Shown here piece after piece: positions 43,700 to 48,667 of a stretch of 48,667 nucleotides of DNA. Position 1 is the first letter of the stretch; every line of letters begins with the position of its first letter. The translations under genes and the position numbers were made by a program. The notes under the pieces were generated by a model, which ran no database searches, was not told the origin of the DNA, and saw only the letters and a program-made list of their open reading frames with translations. This DNA comes from Acanthamoeba sp. SK_2022b (lineage: Eukaryota > Discosea > Longamoebia > Acanthamoebidae), in contig JANDJZ010000332.1 of the NCBI GenBank assembly GCA_027943245.1, forward strand, positions 1-48,667. The letters run 5' to 3'.

Positions 43700-43994
43700 T
43701 CAAGAAGGGCCGGCGTGTTGTGGCTGCTGCTCCTCGAGAGAGGAGAGAAAGGAGAAGGCGAACTCGAAGGCGCTGAAGCGGGTGGAGCTGACGAAGGCGG
43801 ATCGGAGGGTCGACGGCCCGAGGCCCGAAAAGAACGCGCGGACGCCGCCCCGAATCCAGCAGGACCTCACCACCTCGCGGAACCCGCGCCGCTCGGCGTA
43901 GAAGGCCCGCGTCACGGGCTGCCCCTGGAGGTTGGCCTTGATCACCTGATGTGGGCCAAGGAGATGTGTCAGCCGTCGCAAGCCGCCAAAGTCG

Positions 43995-44030
<36 letters not shown>

Positions 44031-45885
44031 CTCTCTCTCTCTCTCTCTCGGAGGCGCAGGAAGGAAAGGTACGTCGAGCGGGAAGTTGGCGAAGCCGGCG
44101 GCCATGCCAGACATGCCGCCAGCGAACAAGATGGCCAGCGAGTGGTCCTTGCCATTGGCCGTGCTATAGCACACTCGCACAGGTCAGCGCTCAGTTGTGT
44201 GTGTGACTGCGGGAGGAGTTTGTGCGTACGGACCCAAATATTGGTTGAGAGCGTGCTTGAGTTGTTCGTAGCAGCCAAAGTAGACAGAACAGAACACCAT
44301 CTCTCGAAATAGGTTTACAGAGAAGCCTGCAAATAACATCGACAGAAGGATAAGAAGACTGGAGGAGGAGAAGGAAGAGAAGACAGCGGTTGTGAGGTAA
44401 CGGCACGTGTGGGGGCAACCGCACCATTGTACAAAATCTTGGGTCCGTGTAGCTTGATGAGCTCCTTGGCGCAGTGGAAGGTCCCTCGATATCTGCATAA
44501 GGAAACGAGAGACGTGGGAGGAGGCAAGGGTGAGTGCAAGTGTGGGCAACAGAGCTTTTGTATAGAGGTCTCGACGTACTGCTTGAGCGCTACATTGTCG
44601 AGCTGGAGCTGCACCTTCACCATCTCGAATGGTGTAGAGAGGAAGGTGGCGATGGCGCCGACGCCCGCTCCAGCAAGAAAATATTGATATCCGGCCAGCC
44701 TCCCTGCACGTGGTAGCCATCGACATTACTATCAGCTCATGAAGAGCGAGACCGTCCTACACGATCATCATCTTGATAAGTATGGCTGCGAAAAATGGAA
44801 AAATAGAAAGAATGCCAAATATTCAACCCATAATAGTTGGAATGTGGCCAAAATGCCGCCAACAAAAGGGCCGTGGCGTGAGAGAAGATGAACGCTGGGA
44901 TGAGCTCGTCTGGTGGCGGGCGTAGCCTTCAAAGCTACGGACGCAGAGATGCGTAGGGGTTCAATTCCTCCTTCCTAGCGCCATCTCGTTTCTCCCCCTC
45001 TCTCTTTTTGCCGCAGCGGCTGAGTAGAGGGAGAGGGAAAGGAAAGCTTACCAGAGGGGTCGCGACTTGTAGTGGTGTGGGTGCGGTGTGGGTCCTCCTG
45101 CGCCAGCAGCACAAAGGCTTCGCTCCACTCCTGCAGCTTCACCTTGAGCTGCCCGTAGACCGAAAAGGAGCTGGTGGGTGGGTGTGTTGCGTGTAAGTGC
45201 AGTGCAGCCAAGGGGACAGAGGTGGAGAGAGGGGTACAGCATGTTGAGTATGGTGAGGCTGACCAGCGGCGAGCCCATTCCACGAAACAGGCTTCGCACC
45301 TGCACGTCACACGTATAACGTCAACCGCCTGGTGTATGTGTCCGAGACGATCATGTTGAAGGCGCAAGTGCGTACGCCTTCATTCTTGACCACGCTGAGG
45401 AAGCAATCAAACGCGCCGCGATAGTGTGACTGGGTCTGCAGCCGCACTGCGAGATGGCAAGTACGTATACATGATGAGTGGTCACAACTCAAGAGCGTAA
45501 ACGAGGTCACGCACCTTTCACGGTGTCCAGTGGGTGACCTGCAGCCATGTGGAGCAAGAAGAGTAGAGAGAGAAAAGGGGAGAGCGTGTGAGTGCACGCA
45601 GAAGGGGCAGCGCAAATGACTCAGTGCCAGTTGAACTGGCCGCAGCTCGCGTACCGATGCACGTCCCTATCACGCCAGCGAAGCAGCCTGCGGACACATA
45701 AATCAATTGGAGTGAGATCATACGTGGTTTTAATTATTTTACTTTTATTATGTTGAATTCAAATTAAGAAGATTTAAATTAACGAAGCGTAACTCACCGG
45801 AAAGTACGTCCTTAATCCCCCGCTTGGACAGACTGGACGTCGTTGTGATTGACTGCTCATCTTCCGGAAGCGGCCCACGCGACAT
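43700..45885 (-). CDS. Mitochondrial carrier (SLC25), acylcarnitine-carrier-like
   Basis: Starts MSRGPLPEDEQSITTTSSLS at 45885. Three tandem carrier repeats appear in order: HPLDTVKVRLQTQ with RGAFDCFLSVVKNEG and LFRGMGSPLVS; then STPFEMVKVQLQ with YRGTFHCAKELIKLHGPKIL; then FPLDVIKANLQGQPV with GVRAFFSGLGPSTLRSAFVS. The PxDxxK signature is intact in repeats 1 and 3 and PFEMVK in repeat 2. It sits in the inner mitochondrial membrane; similarity pattern suggests the carnitine/acylcarnitine or basic-amino-acid branch, but the substrate is not certain. Eight or so introns; the longest (about 44715-45052) contains a tRNA-Sec on the other strand, and another has a CT/CA repeat (43995-44049). The stop is at 43700-43702. 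Confidence 0.9.
44894..44980 (+). tRNA. tRNA-Sec: Selenocysteine tRNA (anticodon TCA)
   Basis: 87 nt that fold as a eukaryotic tRNA-Sec. The 9-bp acceptor stem pairs 44894-44902 with 44971-44979, including the U-U mismatch at position 8 that vertebrate tRNA-Sec also has. Two linker bases follow, then a 6-bp D stem (44905-44910/44915-44920) with loop TGGT. The 6-bp anticodon stem CGTAGC/GCTACG has loop CTTCAAA (TCA at 44929-44931). The long variable arm is ACGCA-GAGA-TGCGT, and the 4-bp T stem has loop TTCAATT. G44980 is the discriminator. This 9/4 layout is unique to tRNA-Sec, which reads UGA as selenocysteine. It lies antisense inside an intron of the mitochondrial carrier gene. I see no strong TATA at -30. 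Confidence 0.97.
45005..45009 (+). terminator. RNA polymerase III T-run downstream of tRNA-Sec
   Basis: TTTTT begins 25 nt after the tRNA end, the first run of four or more T on the plus strand after it. It is a plausible Pol III stop. Confidence 0.6.
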
Positions 45886-45928
45886 CGGCAAAAAAATGAA
45901 GACAATAATGTTTTTGTTCATTTCTTTT

Positions 45929-47456
45929 TTAATTTGAGTGAGTTATTTGTGGGAATCGTGGGCCCGTCCTGACCGACACCAAGCCGCAGCCGCAGGCCAT
46001 GAATCGTCGAGCCCACTCACCTGGAAGATGAGATGACGGCACGATTCCGTTAGTGAGAGCACGAGCAAGGCCCAATAAAAACGAACTCAGCGTGGCGTGG
46101 GTAGAGTACACAGTGGCCTTTTCGTGTGCGATTGGATCCGTCGTAGCGAGCGGCTTGGGGTGCGATCGCACAAAGTCGAACATGAAGAAGAGCACAAATA
46201 GAGAGAGGGCCTGCACACGAATAAAGGATTAGTTTGGTGGAAAGACTTTCCCGCGTAGAGGCCAAGTGGTGCCGTGTGGCCTGTAATACCTGGAACATGG
46301 AGTTGATGTACAAGAGGATCGTCATGGATGACTTGGCCGGTATCACCCAACACACTATAGAAAACAAAAGGTCAGTGTACTAGCCTACTGATCCATAATC
46401 AGAAGCAGAAGCAGAAGAGGTTCGTACTGTAGACGCCGAGGATGCCACCGAGAAGATTGAATATCTGCGACATCAGGGAAACACCGTTGGTCGTCCTCGC
46501 CGAGTAGCACTCTTGCAACTGTGGGAAGTGACTGTAGCGTGCGGGTCAGCAGCAAAAGCGCAGGACCTCGCCGATATATCAATGGTTGGGCCCATACCTT
46601 ATCACTTGCGTGATGGGTTTGATGCTGTTGGTGAAGACTGCGAACACAAGTCCCAGAACGGCGTAAGTGGGGGACACTACAAAGCGTGGCGAGTCAAGCG
46701 GTGGTGGGCAAGCGCACCCATGCTGCCTGGGAAAATGGTGCAGAGGGTGGCGGGCACGAGGAGGAAGAAGAGCCACAGGCTGTAGTTCGGATTGTCCTTG
46801 TACATGGAAAACCTAGGGTGGTTGGGAGGCACACGTGATTCATTCAGTGACGTGCAAAGGAAGAAGGGACAAGGCAGACCGTACTGTATGCAGAAAATGG
46901 AGTGTTGTATGGTGTTGCACAAGCCGTAGAACACCACGGGCCACGTCTCTGCGTGCGCGCAGGCGGTGAGACTGGATGGTGTGGTCCCACAGGCAAAAGG
47001 GCGCGAGGGTGACGAGGACACTCTTAAGGCTGGGAGTGAGGGGAGAGGAGGTACCTCCGCTCGCCCAGGCGTTGACAACGAGGAAGCAGGAGCCGACCAG
47101 CTTGATAATGATTCCGGATACGCTGAAGCCCGCTACTGATTTGCGTTTGTAGTTGAGGTACGTTTGTGGCAAATACCTTCAGTAATGGAGGTGTTGCTTA
47201 CGTCAGCATGGTGCTCGCCACAATGTTCTTGACAATTTAGGTTTGCGATTTTCAAGATTTTTGTTGATACTAGAAGTGGGAGTGATTGTGGTTGTGGGAG
47301 AGGCCCTTACTGCACACTGAAGAGGATGGTGGCGATAGTGCCCGCAATCTGAGCGTAGGTAACGGAGGAATCGAAACTGGTGACGCCCTCGTCACCTAGG
47401 GTCTCGGTTGCCAGTACCATGGCGTCCGTCAAGATGGAGCTGTCTGTCTCATCCAT
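45929..47456 (-). CDS. PQ-loop repeat transporter (cystinosin-like family)
   Basis: Start chosen at 47456 (MDETDSSILTDAMVLATETL); an in-frame ATG lies further up at 47597. First PQ-loop: FSVQ joins across an intron to LPQTYLNYKRKSVAGFSVSG. Following membrane segments come from small exons (IIIKLVGSCFLVVNAWASG, TWPVVFYGLCNTIQHSIFCI, NYSLWLFFLLVPATLCTIFP). The second PQ-type motif is NSIKPITQVIR with TTNGVSLMSQIFNLLGGILG. Then VCWVIPAKSSMTILLYINSM and ALSLFVLFFMFDFVRSH. Seven-helix PQ-loop proteins export cystine or basic amino acids from lysosomes or act as membrane organisers; the substrate is not deducible. The stop is at 45929-45931 and lies about 45 nt from the start of the mitochondrial carrier gene, same strand. 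Confidence 0.82.
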
Positions 47457-48317
47457 TCGAATTCGGAAGGATTCCTCTCCTTCTCCAAACACAAACGAGG
47501 CGCGCGTTTGGTCCAGGCACCTGAACCCTTTCGTGTTCGAACAACAGAAACGCTTTCGGGTAGGAAGTCGCGATAGGCACACGTGCCACGTCAGCACGAT
47601 TGCGGGTCACCTTTTGGGAGCTAGCGGACAGAGAAGGGAGGTGGAGCACGCCAGCGGAGGTCTGCTGAAGCTTCCGACGGCGATGCGAAGGCCAACTAAG
47701 AGCCGGTCTTCATGAACTCGATCGTCTGTCCCTTGACTGACCCTCTTGGCAATGTATGGGCCAACCCTCCTTTCCCTTGGTAGTACGGGGTCCGCTGAGC
47801 AGAGAGCAGCCCCCTTTGAGACCTCACCTGGCAAGGGCCAGCGGGTGTCAGGATCTGACTTCATCCACCGCAGCCATTGGTTGCACACCTGTATAACGCC
47901 GGTGTGTCGGCCACGGAGACAAAGGTGTTCCGCAACAAGACGTTTTTCTCAGTCTGCCGCGGTCACACAGCGTTGTTGTTGTGTGTGCCTGCCTCCTGAA
48001 AGAAAAGCAGTCCGACCTCGTTCGCAGTTTCATCGATCTGAAGCGTGAGCATTCATCCTTCGATCGACAAGAGAAGATAAACTCGGCCGAGAAGCACTAG
48101 GTATCCCTTTTCGCCCCCCCCCCCTCTTTCCCATTTATGAACTCATTTTTAGGGACAATTTCATTTAATTATTTATTTTTATTTATTTCATCCCAAAAAA
48201 CTAAAAAAACAAGTAACCCGTAAAAATGGCCATTTTAATAACCAGGAAAAAGCATGAATTAATTATAATAAGTTAAATTAACTGTCATAATAATTCATGT
48301 TCAACCACAGGAGCTGG
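47457..48317. other. Divergent upstream region and 5' UTR
   Basis: Lies between the PQ-loop gene start (minus) and the next gene (plus). A possible transcribed leader ends at a donor near 48103 (CTAG|GTATCC), followed by a very A/T-rich intron with a C run (48113-48122) and acceptor CACAG at 48310. One plus frame (SDLVRSFIDLKREHSSFDRQ) looks coiled-coil but stops at the donor. No supported gene. Confidence 0.4.
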
Positions 48318-48667
48318 ATGGACGTGGCGGCGAGCTTCACCACACGGCGAGGCGCTGCAGCCGAGCGCTTCTTTTACGCTGCCGCCGATGGCGCCGCCTG
48401 CGACGACCAGCCCAAGCCTGTTGCCCCATCAGAGGACGACCGCGGCCGCGACAGCGACCACGAGGGGGACGAGTCCACCGGCGCCGCCACCGTTCCTCCG
48501 TCGCCCGCCCATCCCGGTGATCATGGCTTCTTCGTGTCGGCCGACGCCATCGACCAGGTCCTCGGCAATCCCTACCTCCTCCTCAAGATTTTTCGTCGAC
48601 TCTTTGGCTCGACCTCCCTCTCGTCTTCTTCCACGTCGTCGTCGTCGTCTGCGGCAGAGGCGATGGA
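48318..48667 (+). CDS. Start of a gene with an F-box-like motif, cut by window end
   Basis: First ATG after the 48310 acceptor opens a frame that runs to the window edge: MDVAASFTTRRGAAAERFFY, then an acidic Pro/Asp/Ser-rich stretch. Next comes VLGNPYLLLKIFRRLFGSTS, which resembles an F-box opening (NPxLLxxIFxxL), then a Ser run. If right, it would bind SKP1 as part of an SCF ubiquitin ligase. The remainder is missing. Confidence 0.5.
   Translation, partial: MDVAASFTTRRGAAAERFFYAAADGAACDDQPKPVAPSEDDRGRDSDHEGDESTGAATVPPSPAHPGDHGFFVSADAIDQVLGNPYLLLKIFRRLFGSTSLSSSSTSSSSSAAEAM

Noticed and set aside
44715..45052. Alternative idea that the tRNA-like sequence is a tRNA-Ser with a long variable arm
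   Set aside because: The 9-bp acceptor, 4-bp T stem, 6-bp D stem and TCA anticodon fit tRNA-Sec only.

Overview
The window looks like nuclear DNA of a free-living amoebozoan, most likely Acanthamoeba or a close relative. Genes are GC-rich, densely packed on both strands and cut by many short introns (donors mostly GTACG, GTAAG or GTGAG; acceptors often TGCAG). The gene content is typically eukaryotic: beta-1,4-galactosyltransferase, RhoGAP, PIF1 helicase, mitochondrial carrier, PQ-loop transporter. It includes secreted glycoside hydrolases of the GH5 and GH16 types, ankyrin and WD40 proteins, and a selenocysteine tRNA. The genus is an inference from style and content; I could run no search.

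Layout, left to right. 1-20 kb is a normal gene-rich block: the 3' part of a beta-4-galactosyltransferase (+), a ubiquitin/UEV fusion gene A (-), a vWA-RhoGAP protein (+), a small myristoylated-type protein (-), a PAP2-family lipid phosphatase (+), a secreted granulin-like protein (-), a GNAT acetyltransferase (-), a secreted GH16 glucanase (-), a PIF1 helicase with a zinc knuckle (+), a GH5 cellulase with a C-terminal anchor (-), and a second ubiquitin-like/UEV fusion gene B (-). 20-30.7 kb is a degenerate accessory block: an inverted repeat, long CpG-poor stretches, at least three broken copies of gene B, ABCG-transporter fragments, an unidentified gene with a CpG-free duplicate, an orphan AAA-ATPase exon and a damaged WDR26/GID7-like WD40 gene. 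31-34.5 kb holds a possible small gene, an amino-acid permease and a SWIM-type fragment. 34.5-37.7 kb is a second CpG-poor desert with a GTT/GTG minisatellite. 37.7-48.7 kb returns to normal genes: an ankyrin/Rab-like fusion, a beta-helix membrane receptor, a mitochondrial carrier with a tRNA-Sec antisense inside its longest intron, a PQ-loop transporter, and the start of an F-box-like gene.

Three signals stand out. First, a paralogous family joins a ubiquitin-like domain, a catalytically dead E2 (UEV) domain and an F-box-like C terminus in one polypeptide. Two copies look intact, and several are broken and reshuffled. Second, a duplicated gene has lost every CpG over 300 nt (21 CpG in the source copy), mostly by CG to TG/CA changes. 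This is the mark of cytosine methylation plus deamination, or of a RIP-like process, acting on repeats. Third, a complete 87-nt selenocysteine tRNA sits inside a protein gene's intron on the opposite strand.
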